Positions 63,936 to 64,000 of a DNA stretch of 64,000 nucleotides are shown piece after piece; positions within the stretch are counted from its first letter, which is position 1; every line of letters starts with the position of its first letter. Position numbers and translations under genes: made by a program. Source of the DNA: Lewinellaceae bacterium SD302 (GTDB lineage: Bacteria > Bacteroidota > Bacteroidia > Chitinophagales > Saprospiraceae). Below the pieces are notes generated by a model, which made no database searches, was not told where the DNA came from, and saw only the letters and a list, made by a program, of their open reading frames with translations. The stretch covers positions 186,001 to 250,000 of the forward strand of contig PDLQ01000003.1 of NCBI GenBank assembly GCA_002591745.1, written 5' to 3'.

Positions 63936-64000
63936 TCATCGGTACAAGCCACTCCGCTCCAGTTCTTCCGCTACGGCGTCCGGCACCAGGTAACGAATGC
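63936..64000 (-). CDS. C-terminal end of an unidentified minus-strand gene (cut by window)
   Basis: On the minus strand the frame reads IRYLVPDAVAEELERSGLYR-stop with the stop at 63936-63938, 4 bp after the convergent gene's stop. It looks coding in composition. Too short to name a family. Confidence 0.5.
   Translation of the reverse strand, partial: IRYLVPDAVAEELERSGLYR

Noticed and set aside
1-64000. CRISPR array, tRNA or rRNA genes, IS transposases
   Set aside because: No regularly spaced repeat array, cloverleaf-like sequence, rRNA sequence or transposase motif was seen on reading either strand.

Overview
The window looks like chromosomal DNA of a marine or environmental Bacteroidetes, most likely the Saprospiria (Lewinella-like). 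This is inferred from type IX secretion (T9SS) C-terminal sorting domains on several secreted proteins, TAnnTTTG-type -7 promoter elements, absence of strong Shine-Dalgarno sequences, a fused branched-chain 2-oxoacid dehydrogenase E1, Bacteroidetes-type lipoproteins (DUF4837, YceI) and a moderately high GC content. I see no rRNA, tRNA, CRISPR array or transposase gene.

Layout. 1-5.5 kb: housekeeping and envelope genes (end of a free Met-R-sulfoxide reductase, an esterase, carbonic anhydrase, a lipoprotein, prohibitin, DUF1990 and YndJ-like proteins). 5.5-12.8 kb: a visibly AT-richer 7.3-kb block with two overlapping genes for large secreted proteins, bracketed by 49-bp direct repeats that are two copies of the comF 3' end. 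The larger gene has its signal-peptide region out of frame behind three copies of a 7-bp repeat. 12.8-17.8 kb: comF, outer-membrane-type proteins, a LysM glucosaminidase. 17.8-25.1 kb: a complete eight-gene, single-strand cluster for 3-hydroxyanthranilate (2-aminomuconate) meta-cleavage to pyruvate and acetyl-CoA, with inverted repeats in all three of its larger intercistronic gaps. 25.2-42 kb: glycosylase, AspT-like transporter, peptidases, SDR, O-methyltransferase, thioredoxin, MazG-like protein, lactonase, rsmI, MFS transporter, aminotransferase IV, Na/Ca antiporter. 42-52.5 kb: trhO, purine nucleoside phosphorylase, ATP-grasp, YceI, a uracil-DNA glycosylase-family protein, a luciferase-like monooxygenase, pxpBC, ssb. 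52.5-64 kb: DUF4837 lipoprotein, E1 fusion, pirin, ThuA, a methyltransferase/DEAD-box helicase fusion, a subtilisin with T9SS domain, a small membrane protein with an in-frame stop, and the edge of a minus-strand gene.

The most unusual signal is not a gene. The 9-mer GCTACTTTG (either strand) occurs 20 times by hand count against about 0.5 expected by chance. It sits in a longer consensus CATTGCTACTTTG-N(1-2)-AGYC, occurs on both strands equally, and lies both in intergenic DNA and inside genes in several reading frames. It behaves like a dispersed genome signature (DNA-uptake-type sequence, recombination or nucleoid site) rather than only a promoter. Two copies lie inside the repeats that bracket the 7.3-kb block, and several intergenic copies form inverted pairs.
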